DNA of 64,000 bases from Catenaria anguillulae PL171 (Eukaryota > Blastocladiomycota > Blastocladiomycetes > Blastocladiales > Catenariaceae), in assembly GCA_002102555.1 (NCBI GenBank), contig MCFL01000024.1, positions 1-64,000 of the forward strand. The letters run 5' to 3'. Each line of letters opens with the position of its first letter. The stretch's first letter is position 1. Positions 1-10,345 of the stretch are shown here, in pieces. A program made the position numbers and the translations under genes. The notes under the pieces were generated by a model. That model saw only the letters and a list, made by a program, of their open reading frames with translations, was not told where the DNA came from and made no database searches.

Positions 1-845
1 ACGCCAAACGCTGTTGGCGTTGCCGAGTTGCCGAGAATGCGGAGCAGAGTAATAAAAGTATTGTTGCTGATGCGGTTGCTGCTGCATATGCGACTGCTGC
101 TCCTGCTGTTGCTGTTGCATTTGCGACTGTTCCTGATGCTGCACATATGCATGGGACTGCTGCTGACCTTGCACAGTAGGTAGTATTCTGATTGACGTTG
201 GTATTGCACGGGCTGGGGTACGACAGCGTATCCCGTGGCCGACGAACTGACAGTGGGAGGAAGCGAGTAAACTGATGAGCCAGTGCTGGTTGGGTATGAG
301 GATGCAGCAGGGGCAAGCTGGGTTTGTTGAGGTTGAATTGGGGGGATGCTCGGCAGAGGGAGAGGAGAAGGTTGCTGCTGCCGCTGGCTGTGGTTGGCCG
401 TGATGAGTGGATGGAAAGGAGACTGGTGCTGGTATACTTGCATTTGCTGGCTTGGTCCTGCACAGGCTGAGCAAATGACCCGATCGATACAGACGAGTTG
501 GGGAGAGGGAGCGATAGCGATGACGATGACGGGGGAGGTAGTCGCAATGGCGCGCTACCAGTGACATGCACAGATGTGATGGAAACAGCCGGGGACGGCG
601 GAGCAGATGCGTCCATGGCACAGGCAACCGATGCGAGTGCGGCAAGCCCTCCGCCAACGGCAGCTGGCTGTGGTGGAAGACGAGGCGAGGATCCAGGCGT
701 CGATGGAGGGTGTTCCCACCGGCTGCAACGCGTCCAAACATGATGGACGAGGAAGGGTTGGCGGCGAAGGATGACGGTACGCTGGGTGCGGGCAACAGCG
801 GGACTGGCGCTGCTGAAGAATCCGAGTCGGACGGGTAGCCTGTGG
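1..845 (-). other. Ser/Pro/Gln-rich coding-like region, perhaps the rest of the bHLH gene
   Basis: Read on the minus strand, this stretch has long low-complexity frames typical of a disordered protein tail. Reading from high to low coordinates they give a Ser/Pro-rich part (with PPPSSSSLSLPLPNSS) and then a Gln-rich part near the window edge (QEQSQMQQQQQEQQSHM). The frames do not join without an intron or a missing base, and no start codon stands out. It lies directly downstream of the bHLH stop, so it could be more C-terminal exons of that gene or a separate truncated gene. Function unknown. Confidence 0.35.
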
Positions 846-872
846 TGTTGGGAAGCCACCGACCCTCATTGG

Positions 873-2003
873 CTACAGCCCTGTCGTCGTGGTCGGCGTG
901 AAATGACCGGGTTGCTGCTGCTCCACAGTCCCCATCGCACCATTTGACCGTGCACCGACATCCGACTGGGTGGCGGATCCCGCGCTCTCTGCCCCGACCG
1001 AATGCTGCTGCTGTTGCTGCAACTGCTGAGCCTGCACCTTGCTCGCAGCAACCGCCACCCGCCCGCCATCCGTTGATGGCAGCAACCTCGGCAACCCACT
1101 TTGATGCTGATACTCGAGGTGCTGTTGCGCTTGTTGCTCGGCCGCTGAAGCCGACATTTGCGCTCGGTGCTCGGCAATCGCCACTTCGACCGTCTTCCAG
1201 TCGACGCCGCGTTCTTGCAACATGGTGCGCATGACTTGACGTTCGACGAGCAAGTCTTGGTTTTGCGCCGTGAGTTGACGGACAAAGTCGACCGAGAGCT
1301 TGAGGGTGTTGAGCTTGTTGAGCGCTGCACCTTGGTGAATGGACATGGGGAGCATTTCGGCGAGCTCGGTGATGGATTGGTTGATTTGGTCTGTCAAGTG
1401 ACAACGTCGTGAGTCATCATGGCATGGCAGTGGGAATGAATGCAGGAACAGGAATAGGACACAAACCTCGACGGCGCCGCTCAATGACATTGTGGTTGAT
1501 CTTGCGAAGCTTTTCGTATTCCCGGTCCTCATCGTCGGCATGTGATTCGCTATTGGCAACGACGAGTGATGGTGAGAGTGAGCATTCGTCCATCCATGAG
1601 CGTTCCCAAGGGGGCTGGTCGCCATTTGGCGGTGTCCAACTGTGACTGTCACTAGGAAAATGGAAACGTGCTTCAAGATGTTGGTATTCGAGACAAAGTA
1701 GACCAGCTTGCGAGGCCTGCCACGCTTGCGCTTGGGAGGCGCACCTTCGGCATCGTCCTGTTGGATGTGATCCGCGGCCCGCTGGCCCACGGGCGATTGT
1801 TGCTGCTGCTGTTGCTGGGGCGCAGTGTCGGAGCCTGATCCAGCGCCAGAGCCGGTGGACGACTCAACGTGGGAAACCTGGCCAGCCGAGCTCGGAGCAC
1901 TTGCGGAATTGGAGCAAAGGGGCGATGTGATTGTGGCTGGGTCTCCTGTCGAGGCCGCGGCGGTGGCAGCAGTGCGCTTGCGGGGTCGGGATCCAGCTGG
2001 CAT
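873..2003 (-). CDS. basic helix-loop-helix transcription factor
   Basis: Nuclear DNA-binding protein. The middle exon (about 1639-1467) encodes the basic region and the next exon (1390-873) continues into helix-loop-helix. Across the 76-nt intron (1466-1391, GT..AG) they join as HNVIERRRRDQINQSI followed by TELAEMLP, a textbook E-box-binding basic region with the His-Glu-Arg contact residues. A leucine-heptad helix follows (LKLSVDFVRQL then QDLLVERQVM), suggesting bHLH-zip of the USF/TFE type. The chosen start gives MPAGSRPRKR at 2003; an in-frame upstream Met exists but reads through likely 5' UTR. The first exon ends near an AT-hook-like RKRGRPRK; its junction with the middle exon is unresolved, because no GT donor has the right phase. 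The tail is Gln-rich. Target genes unknown. Confidence 0.8.
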   Translation of the reverse strand: MPAGSRPRKRTAATAAASTGDPATITSPLCSNSASAPSSAGQVSHVESSTGSGAGSGSDTAPQQQQQQQSPVGQRAADHIQQDDAEGAPPKRKRGRPRKLVYFVSNTNILKHVSIFLVTVTVGHRQMATSPLGNAHGWTNAHSHHHSSLPIANHMPTMRTGNTKSFARSTTMSLSGAVEVCVLFLFLHSFPLPCHDDSRRCHLTDQINQSITELAEMLPMSIHQGAALNKLNTLKLSVDFVRQLTAQNQDLLVERQVMRTMLQERGVDWKTVEVAIAEHRAQMSASAAEQQAQQHLEYQHQSGLPRLLPSTDGGRVAVAASKVQAQQLQQQQQHSVGAESAGSATQSDVGARSNGAMGTVEQQQPGHFTPTTTTGL

Positions 2004-2685
2004 GGTTTCTTGATGGTGATGTTGATGTGATGATGATGATGATGTTGTTGTCGTTGCAATTGGGAAAAGGTGAGGCAAGGATCCGAGGAGAGAGCGAGCT
2101 CGAGAGAGCAGGAGGGCTTTGAAGCTCGCGTGGTTAAAAATGCGACTGGAAAAGGAAATTTGGGCACGAGGATGCAAAAGTCGAGGCCGCCAGGCTGTGC
2201 ATGCGCTGTCGGCGGTCGGGATGGGCAGGGCAGGGCAGGAGGACTCAAGCTAAACGCCAACTGCTGGCGCTATGAAATGGCATATTCAATTGAGCGAGCT
2301 TGTCAAGTCAGGACGGATGCAGGTCGTCATCGTCGTCGTCGTCGTGGTCAAGGGAACGGCTTGGACTGGCTCTGTCATCATCGCAATGCAGCTCGCTCGG
2401 TGTTGGGTCATGCATGATGAGAGCCACAAAGGGCTGTGCTCGGGAAATCGGGTGCTGGCTGTCTCCACTTTATCCCCACGTGAAGAAAAAGCAATTTCTG
2501 AAACAATTGATATGGCGAGTTGTGCGTGAATGCTGCTGCAATCAATTGCACCTGCCTCAACATTGGTTTCAGGCAATTTGGCCTGCACAGCTCGTCGGAT
2601 AAATCAAGTCAAGAGAAGCAAAGGATATTGGTAAAGTTGATACAGTACACTCATCCAAGAAGTCAGTTCGGAACACACGAGCATG

Positions 2686-2730
<45 letters not shown>

Positions 2731-2749
2731 CAATGCACAGCACATGTAA
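2004..2749. other. Intergenic, no gene seen
   Basis: Spacer upstream of the bHLH start and downstream of the dehydratase stop. It holds the CA microsatellite and a short (CGT)n-like stretch near 2325-2345. No supported gene. Confidence 0.6.
2686..2728. repeat. (CA)n microsatellite
   Basis: Perfect CA dinucleotide run of about 43 nt, just beyond the stop codon of the dehydratase gene and so probably in its 3' UTR or terminator region. Confidence 0.95.
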
Positions 2750-4223
2750 TCAGGCCTTGACCTGCTTCATTGCCGGTCGATTCTCGGCGCCCTTGCCCTT
2801 GGCACGCTTGGCCGGCGGTTGAACAGCCGAATCCGCGGCGGCGATTGCCGCCGCCGGCTTAGCATTTGTCTTGACTGGTGCCTCCGAAGCGGCCACAGCC
2901 GAAGCAGACCGCTTCTTGGCGGCGGCTGTTGCTCTGGTCGTACGCGCTTGGGTTGGTTCCGCGGACGCTTGCTTGGCGGCCGACGGAGACGACGACGACG
3001 GAGACGACGCCGGAGCTTGGACGCGATCCGACTTCTTGCCAATGTTGTCGTACTCTTCGTCCTCGGGCACGGCCGCGGGATCCAGCCCAGCCAACTTCAT
3101 CTTGACGGCAAGCTCAAACAGGTAGTCGTAGCACTCGGCATGCACTTTGCCTTTTCCCACGAGTCGCCCACACATACACACCGTGCCTGCGCACCAGCAC
3201 GGCGTTTGTCTCGGGGAAATCCCTCAACGCCTGCTCCATGCGCTCCTGCAAATCCTCCTCTTCGGGTGTGTTCTCAATGATGGGCACCACCAGCCGCTCA
3301 TAGTACCGCATGCTCTTTCCGGAACTGCCCTTCTTGATGCCCTTGATCATCTCCTGGTGCGTCATTTCAAACCGGTCGCCCTTGAACATGAGCGTCGCCA
3401 TAACGGCCGCTTGCGAGTGCGTATGAATACACGCGCCAGCATCGCGCATCGTGTATGCCGTATAAAACAGCGGCGTACACGCGCTTTGTTTGAGCGAGGC
3501 GCCGCGTGCCCCCGTCGGGTGCACAAGGACCTTGCGGGTGGAACGATCCAGCACAAACATGTCCTCGGGTTGCAGGCGCTCCTTTTGCACGCCCGAGGGG
3601 GCAATGTACACTTGGTCGCCTTGGCGAATCGACATGCCGCCTCCCGTGCCCGAGACCCACCCGAGCGTGTAGAATTGCTTGCAGAGTTCGGGAATGAGGT
3701 GGGCGGCAGAGTGCGAGTGTTCTTGCGGGCAGTACGTGTCGTCGTTTTGCGAGGCCGGTTGCGACTGGTCGGTTGAGGTGGGAGGCGTGATGGTGGCAGA
3801 GGCAAGCCTGGCGGTCGATTGCGTGGCGTCCGGAGAGATATCGACATCCATGGCATCATCCGTCGATGAAGTCGGGGCAACAGCATCAAAAACAGCCTCC
3901 GAGTCGGCAGCCACGGCAGGAGCAGCTCCATCCTCCAGTTGGATGGACCCGTTCACATTAGAACGCCTCTTGCGGGGTTTCTTCTTCTTGGCTTGAGCCG
4001 GAGCTGATGACGCTTCACCGGAAGCCTCCTGCTCAGTCGACACGGGAGCAGGTGCGTCGGAATCTGAAACAGAGGCCGGGGCGTCAATGGATGTCTCCTG
4101 CGTCGCGGCAACGGTCTCCTGGGCGACCTCTGTCAGAACAGGTTCCGGAACCGCGTTAACAATGGCGGTCGCGGCGACGGTGGTGCCTGCGGAGGCAGAT
4201 GGCTTACTCTTGCGGCGGCCCAT
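2750..4223 (-). CDS. MDE1: Methylthioribulose-1-phosphate dehydratase (class II aldolase fold)
   Basis: Methionine-salvage enzyme that dehydrates 5-methylthioribulose-1-phosphate; cytosolic and zinc-dependent. Seen: [26 protein letters not shown], the HTHSQAAV metal-ligand pair, HQEMIKGI, and the third ligand in RRHGVYVW, then ECYDYLFE. Unusual are a roughly 165-residue Ala/Ser/Thr/Glu-rich N-terminal extension starting [10 protein letters not shown] and a Lys/Ala-rich basic tail; typical family members are about 240 residues. Between VYVW and HAECYDYLF the frame changes twice within about 30 nt (3140-3175). The conserved G-D-S-W-E-K-A-K is present in a third frame, so two single bases appear missing rather than an intron present. 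Otherwise intact. Confidence 0.88.
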
Positions 4224-4811
4224 GATTGCTTTTGGTTCTTGAGGTTGCTATCGTGTAATGCATGCGATTCGATGGAGGCTCTCGCGATTGAGGCGAACAC
4301 AACACTGGGTCAGACGGAATGAAGGATGGAATGAAGTGCGAGACAGTGCTGTTTGCTCAACGGTTCGACACGTGACTGGTTGCCTGCTTTTCGCACATTG
4401 CGCTCTTTTTCCACTTGTCCCAGGTCGAAACGCCCCCGGCTCCGCACCCCCGGCTCCACAGCACCTTGAAGGTATCGCAGACACGCATGGCCGATGGGCA
4501 TGGGCATGGAAAAGAGGAACAAGGCATTACTCCAAAGCGATGTTCTTTGAGCCTTCTCGCAGCGATGGTGGAAGCTTGGAGGACGCGGTGAGGAACGCGG
4601 TGCGGTTCCGCCACCTGGGCGATACTTCAGCGGTTCCCAGCCAGAAACACGCCACAAGCCGGGCTCTGAGTCAAAAATGGGCAGGCTACGTGAGACACAC
4701 AGTCCGTCGCACAGTTCTGTCTTCAACGTCGGGCAGCTGCCCTTGACATAAAACTGCTTGACGCCCCTCGAACGCAGGCTCCTTCCACGTCACCCAACAG
4801 CCTGCCTTGCC
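4224..4811. other. Divergent intergenic region
   Basis: Lies between the minus-strand dehydratase and the plus-strand paralogue A, so it should hold both promoters. Short open frames here show no family signature. An upstream in-frame ATG at 4758 could extend paralogue A by 18 residues. Confidence 0.5.
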
Positions 4812-5891
4812 ATGTATTCCACAATCAAAACCCGTATCCGCAACTCTGGCAGGCACCACCGCCTTGCCCTTGACTTGCCCGGCACTGCAGATGGCTCAAC
4901 AACACCGTTGGTCCCCACCCCGGTCATAACCGATATCGAATCCGCGGGCCAAGCTTCGGCAAAGCCTACCCCACTCTACAATCTCCCAGAAGCCCTTGCC
5001 GCATTCCAATCAGGCACACACGAGCTCGATGTTGAGCCCGAGTTCGTCGGAGGGAACAATCCACGGCCATCTGGCGCTTTCTGGGCCGGCGCCGTGGTTT
5101 CCCGATCCAAGGAAGCGCCCAAGCGCCGGCAAACCTTCATCCAAGTCATTCACGACGTGAGCAACAAGTGCCTCAAGCTCAAGATTCCCGCACACACGCG
5201 CGCAGGCAACTTGGCCGCAGTTCTCGAGGCAAAAGAGCGCAATAAGGAGGTGGAAACGCTGGAAGCGAGGCACAAGGCCAATTCGACCGTGGTTGTGCCC
5301 GAACGAATCGAATTGCCTCCCATTCCCACTGGGTTGACGGATCTCGAAGTCAAGATCGAGTTTAAGAACGACGTCTTTGCCAAGATTTATGTGCTGTTGC
5401 CGCTGGCCGGCCATCGCATCCTGTTCATCGAGCCGCCTGCCTCGCCATCCATCAACAAGCATTTGCACTGGGAGGCGTGGCTGCTGTATCCCAACTTTCC
5501 CGATGCGTTCCTCAAGGATCCCAAAAAGTGCGACATTGTGCCGGAACAAGACAAGCACTATGGCGTCTTGATCCGCCACGAGGAGCCGCCAAAGGGCTGC
5601 TGCGCTCAGTGTTGTGGTTCCGAAGGGCGTGCCGGTCGCGCTCAGGTCCAGCTGGGTCTCATCAGGTCGCTAGCGACCACGCCGCCGCCTGCGACCGCCC
5701 ATGCCCCTGCTGGTGGATTCCCACAGGTTACCGAGGCGGAGTTGACGTTGACTGTGCTCGCATTTGTCGCTCAGATGAACGCCATGGTCACATCGCGCAA
5801 GACGAGGATGATTACTATGCCAATTACCATGATGTCGGGCCTGTTGACGCTTGTAATGCTGATTCTCAAATTCACCATTTGGAAAAAGTAG
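4812..5891 (+). CDS. Unknown tail-anchored protein, paralogue A
   Basis: Uninterrupted frame of about 359 residues from MYSTIKTRIR (377 from the ATG at 4758). No family recognised. The protein is soluble-looking with a short hydrophobic C-terminal segment (about GLLTLVMLILKFTIW), so probably tail-anchored in a membrane. It shares ordered motifs with the next gene: AAFQSGTHELDVE, then HRILFIEPP, then HWEAWLLY, then YGVLIRHEEP, then TEAELTLTVLAF. A Cys-rich KGCCAQCCGS follows the fourth motif and is absent in paralogue B. No intron is needed. Function unknown; the paired order suggests an old tandem duplication. Confidence 0.75.
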   Translation: MYSTIKTRIRNSGRHHRLALDLPGTADGSTTPLVPTPVITDIESAGQASAKPTPLYNLPEALAAFQSGTHELDVEPEFVGGNNPRPSGAFWAGAVVSRSKEAPKRRQTFIQVIHDVSNKCLKLKIPAHTRAGNLAAVLEAKERNKEVETLEARHKANSTVVVPERIELPPIPTGLTDLEVKIEFKNDVFAKIYVLLPLAGHRILFIEPPASPSINKHLHWEAWLLYPNFPDAFLKDPKKCDIVPEQDKHYGVLIRHEEPPKGCCAQCCGSEGRAGRAQVQLGLIRSLATTPPPATAHAPAGGFPQVTEAELTLTVLAFVAQMNAMVTSRKTRMITMPITMMSGLLTLVMLILKFTIWKK

Positions 5892-6134
5892 CGGCAGTAT
5901 CAATGATGCACCGAATGTGAAAACAAGTGTTTTTGTTGAGTATTTGCTTGTTTTCACGGTCTGACTGTCTGGGCTTTGGAAGTGCAGGCAGTCATGCCAT
6001 GTCTGCGTGAGAAGGTGCCGCCACATCCAGCTGCACCAGCTCCATCGACGAATTCCTTCTTTCTCAATATGAATGCAAAACGAATCATGTCGCTACGAGC
6101 TGGCAACGTCTGATTCCCATGCAATTCATTCACG
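5892..6134. other. Spacer between the paralogues
   Basis: About 240 nt between the paralogue A stop and the paralogue B start. No gene seen; it probably holds terminator A and promoter B. Confidence 0.5.
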
Positions 6135-7217
6135 ATGCCGCTCACGACCATCACTAGCCGCACTTCATTGGGATGGATCGATCTCCATTATCGCCTTCGA
6201 ATCCGAATCGACGACGGAGACGAAGAAAACCCGCCCGCACACTCGCCCGCCCCACCCGAGAGCCAAGCAGAGTCGGCCATATGCGCCAAGCGTGGGCAAA
6301 AGTACGACATTGCATCCGGCTTTGCCGCCTTTCTCGCGGGATCCCACGAAATCGACGTCCACATCGGGCGTTACGGTATCCCAAAGGTTTTGGCCATGCC
6401 GTCCGGTAACTTGTGGTTGAGCATTGTGCGGCCGGGCGTCTTTCGGCATTTCAAGCACAGCCATGTATTGGTGGAATCTTGCCATGTTGTCGGTAAGTAT
6501 CAAGTCAAAGTGAGCATTTCGGAGCAAGTGCGTGCTCGGATCATGGAAACAGTGGCTGCGAATTACTGGTTTCGGCGAAAAGGGAAGAAGCATGCTGGTT
6601 ACCCTGACCCTGGTCCGGTCCCCGAGATACCAGCGGGTGTCAAGCCGGTTGAATTGGCGGTTTCTGGCCGAGTCTTCAGCTTCTTTCGTCGGTCGCACTT
6701 GGTGCTGGGCGTTGGCAAGCGCCGCATCTTGTTTCTTGAACGGCCAGGCGTGGGATTGTCAAACAAGTGGATCGAATGGGAAGCCCGGCTACTGCACGAC
6801 AGTCAATCGGAGATAGATTTGGCGTCCCTTGACCGTGGAACAATAACTGCGGTGGAGGGAGTCGACTATACCCTTCTCATGTCGCACGAGGATCGCAACG
6901 CCCTGAGCTGGTTTCGGTGGGCGGGCGCCAACGATGAGGGGCAGGGGATTGCCAAGGTCGACATGGACGCATTTTTGGGATTGGTGACAAGCTCCGAAGA
7001 TTGCAATTGCGATGGCGGCACACCCACAGCTCAGGAACTCGCTCTCATTGTACTCGCATTCCATCCGTTGATGTGCTCAGCAATTTCTCATCGCAAGTGG
7101 GCAATCTACCTGTTGCCGCTCAAATTACTACTGTTGGTGTGGTTTTGTAGCAACATTGTGGGAAACATCAATTTCCTCACGTGCATGGTGAGCGGCGGCT
7201 CAATCGAGTCTTGTTAG
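6135..7217 (+). CDS. Unknown tail-anchored protein, paralogue B
   Basis: Single open frame of 360 residues from MPLTTITSRT. It matches paralogue A in motif order: AAFLAGSHEIDVH, then RRILFLERPG, then EWEARLLH, then YTLLMSHEDR, then TAQELALIVLAF, ending in a hydrophobic segment (IYLLPLKLLLLVWFC). Identity outside the motifs is low, so the copies are old. Tryptophan-containing blocks and alternating hydrophobic residues suggest a beta-rich fold, perhaps lipid- or PH-like, but that is a guess. Function unknown. A GTAAGT occurs inside (near 6492), but splicing there is not required to keep the frame. Confidence 0.75.
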   Translation: MPLTTITSRTSLGWIDLHYRLRIRIDDGDEENPPAHSPAPPESQAESAICAKRGQKYDIASGFAAFLAGSHEIDVHIGRYGIPKVLAMPSGNLWLSIVRPGVFRHFKHSHVLVESCHVVGKYQVKVSISEQVRARIMETVAANYWFRRKGKKHAGYPDPGPVPEIPAGVKPVELAVSGRVFSFFRRSHLVLGVGKRRILFLERPGVGLSNKWIEWEARLLHDSQSEIDLASLDRGTITAVEGVDYTLLMSHEDRNALSWFRWAGANDEGQGIAKVDMDAFLGLVTSSEDCNCDGGTPTAQELALIVLAFHPLMCSAISHRKWAIYLLPLKLLLLVWFCSNIVGNINFLTCMVSGGSIESC

Positions 7218-7318
7218 GTGTCAAGTGTATTATTCCCATGTAAAGATCAAGTGGATTCGTAAAGACCAAAAAGAAATTGAATGTATAATATACAAAGTGC
7301 TCCGTCACCGCCCATCGC

Positions 7319-8800
7319 TCACTTCCTCAGCTTGCGTGCCTCGTTGGGATTCTTGCTTCCAAATCCAATACTGGGGGCCCGAATGGGTGAGTCACCAAAC
7401 AAGCGGTCGTCCCACTGGTTCTTTGCTTGCTTCTTCTTGAGATGCTGGAAGTTCTTTTGCTTGACCTGGAACTCATGCTGATCCTCGCGCAAGATGAGGT
7501 TGTCGGCGTTGCGACCTTGCTTTGGGTTGGGGATTGAGAAGATAGTGCCGCGGAGCTTGTATTGGAAGTTCTAGAAATTGAACAGAGTGGGAGGGAGGGA
7601 TGGTGGGTGAGTGAGTGGATCAGATTGGTTGCGACGGAAGAGGCGGTGGACGAGTGTGGATGCTACCTTCTTCAAATGCAAGTGCATGACGCCATCCTCG
7701 ATTGTGTACGACGTCCGGATGAGGGTGTTGCCACCGCAACTAGGACAGAACCGGCGTTCCATTTCGGATGTCGTCCTGTTGAGTGTGACGGCACGTGCAT
7801 TAGCATTCTGTCATTGGCGTAAACTTGAGCACGAAACGAACCTGAAGCAAGCGTGACACCGCAACAACCAGTTCTTGAGCCTGCGCACATGGATCCCGTC
7901 GAGGGACAACAAATGCATGCCCATCTGCAGCAGCACGTTCTGCACCGCAAAATCGTCCGACATGCACGACACATTGGGTACCTGTGTATCGGCGGCGGTC
8001 CGCGATCCGTTGACGGTAATCTCTTTGGCCTTTTGCACATTGTCGGGTGTGATCCATCCAGTTTCGTCATCTTCCTCATTGTCCGAGTCGGCCTCGATGA
8101 ATCCGGGGAGCTGCTTGAATTGGACATTGTCGAGCGACGACGAGGCGGCAGTGGACGTGACAGAGGGGGCAATGACGGACGCGGCATCATCATCCAGAGC
8201 CATTTCGGCAAGCTGCGCCTCGAGTTCAGAGTCGTCGACGCGGGCGGCAAATGGGGACGGCTCGGAATTGAGGACGATTTGGTCGTGCTCGCTCGACTCA
8301 ATGCCTTGCCCAGCATCAGCTGCACTCGAATCCTGCGCACTTTCCTGCTCCTGCACCTGCTGCTCCGGTTCGGCATTCGCCTTGACAGCCTCATCAAACT
8401 CCTCGTCCGTCATCATGCGATTCTTCTTCTTGCCTCCCTTCTTCTTCTTTTGCGCGGGCTGCTTTGGCTCGGTCAAAATGGCCTCGATGCCATCCGCCTC
8501 CTTTGTCAAATCGTACGTCAGGGCAATGACACGCAAATCCGTGACAGACAAGGATGCAAAATCACCAGTGAGCTTTGCAAATGCCGACACGGCCGCCATG
8601 GCCTCCTCGGAAGGGTTGCGCGTCTCGATGGTGAATGGCAGGCGGGCAAGCGCCTCGCGGGCGGCTGCATCGCGCACTTCGGCCAGCACATCCGGGGTCG
8701 CAACAAACCGGTCAGCCAGGTGGTACAGCGGCGTTTGCTTGATGAGCGGCGCCGTGTCGAGGACGAGGGTTTTCGTTTTGTGGGTTGTTTGGATGGTCAT
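7319..8800 (-). CDS. NOB1: NOB1, PIN-domain endonuclease of 18S rRNA maturation
   Basis: Cleaves site D of 20S pre-rRNA in the cytoplasm to finish the 40S subunit. Three exons (8800-7842, 7775-7667, 7570-7319) with introns of 66 and 96 nt join in frame to 439 residues, the family's usual size. The PIN domain opens with TLVLDTAPLI, then FVATPDVLAEVRD and SVTDLRVIALTYDL. A Lys-rich linker KKKKGGKKKNRMM and acidic region follow. The zinc ribbon is CHACFRTT across intron 1 plus RRFCPSCGG. The C-terminus has the family signature GRNADNLILREDQ and ends NPNEARKLRK. Start taken at the second Met (MTIQTTHKTK); an upstream Met adds 8 residues. Confidence 0.95.
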
Positions 8801-10345
8801 TGTGGATATGAGCTTACATGGCATGGCACACTAAGGCAAAGGTCCGGAAAGCCCAACGTAGTTGGGAGGTCTCACGAGCTCAAACGGCTGAGAGCGTTGC
8901 ATTTTCGTCACACGCCATCACGTGCCAAGTCACTGTCTCACACGGGAGTTGCAGATCAACATGTCTCCCTTTTGTTACCTTAACCACCCTCTTCAGTATT
9001 TTCACTTGAACCCAAAGCAGAGGTGCGAAGAGCTGCCCAATTAAACTGCAATCAAAATCAGTCAGAAAAACTGTTGGGGAAGCAGCGCGCGCACGTATTG
9101 ATTGTCGCCACCTCGCCTCCCATATCTAAGAACATTTGCCACCATGCAACATTGCAATTGGCCAGCAGCATGTGCCCGCCAACCAGAGAAAGTCATGATT
9201 CATAGGTAAGCGATAGCGAAATACCATGGACTTTAGAGACTAGTCCACAGGGCTCCTACCAAGCTCGAGCAGCGAGTCACTCCTTTTCGGATGGAGTGGC
9301 AGGTAGTGATTGGCCCGGCCGCTCAGAGTATGTCCGTATCCATAGATAGCGGGATGCAGCGGAATGCACTCGTCCGATCCCCAGCTGGCATCCCTCTAGA
9401 TCTTGGCATTCCCGCTGGCAGCAAACGACGAGCGGCAAGTGTGGCGGTGGTGGTGGACCCATTCCCTGATAAAAAAATCTAAACACGCTTGCCGCGTCAC
9501 AATCGAATCGCTCCGGTCATCCGATCATCATGCCGTATCGTCAAAGGCGGATGTTGTAAGTACACCTATTACTGTTGCAGTATACCGTTGGAATTGGTGC
9601 GGCGGAGGCACATTCTTCCGCCGTATATTACTTTGAGCAACTTCCTGGATTGGAGGCCAATGTGGGGCAATGGTCTTCGACAAACGCGTTGGGTGTCCGA
9701 GGTAAATACGATGCACGCAAAGGTGAGCACAGCCGGCGCGCTGAGCCGCCACAGATACTGTTAAAGTTGCCAAAGTAGATGGAATCATTGGTATCATCAT
9801 CATGCGCGCAAATAAACCGAGAAAGACATGCTCACGAGCGCGCACGTTTGTCGTTCGTCCCGTGCCATCCCCGCGCCAAAACCAATCCAAACCAACTTTA
9901 ACGCAAGCGCCCCAACTTTGTGATCTCACAAGGTCTGGCAAGTCTGTCGACTGACCGCCCGCCAGATCAGACCAGCACCGCTGGCCTCTTATTACGGCGC
10001 AAGCATCCTCGCTCCACTCTGGCTGACTGCTCCTCTGCTGACTCTGCTCCAATCGCCCTCGTCAATCACTAGTGCCCTCGGGAATCAACATAGGCTGATA
10101 TCAGATGTATGTTCGTCCGTGTCCCCCTAGCTCCCATACCACGCACTTGAAGCCGATCACTCGCTCGCTCGCTCCCGTGCACCAGTCTTCCGATTCCAAT
10201 TCGCCGCCGCAAGCGGCCAACGCTTGCCTGATCGTGAGCTCATGATCCGCTCATGATCCGTGCAAGAGTTGAGTGTAGAGTGCAGAGTGCAGACAGCTGA
10301 TTGATCGAGCAAGTTGCGTTTGTTCTAGCTAAGACCAGCAGCACA
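8801..10345. other. Divergent intergenic region, no gene seen
   Basis: About 1.5 kb between the divergently transcribed NOB1 and hydrolase genes. Only short open frames without recognisable motifs. Both promoters should lie here; no clear TATA box or operator can be argued. A short GCTCGCTCGCTC run lies near 10161. Confidence 0.5.

Noticed and set aside
3140-3185. Mini-intron to explain the MDE1 frame change
   Set aside because: It would delete the conserved YVWG...WEKAK block and be about 30 nt long; two missing bases explain it better.
7853-8983. Long plus-strand open frame opposite NOB1
   Set aside because: Antisense shadow of a strongly supported NOB1 coding region; high GC third positions keep the opposite strand open. 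No family motif.
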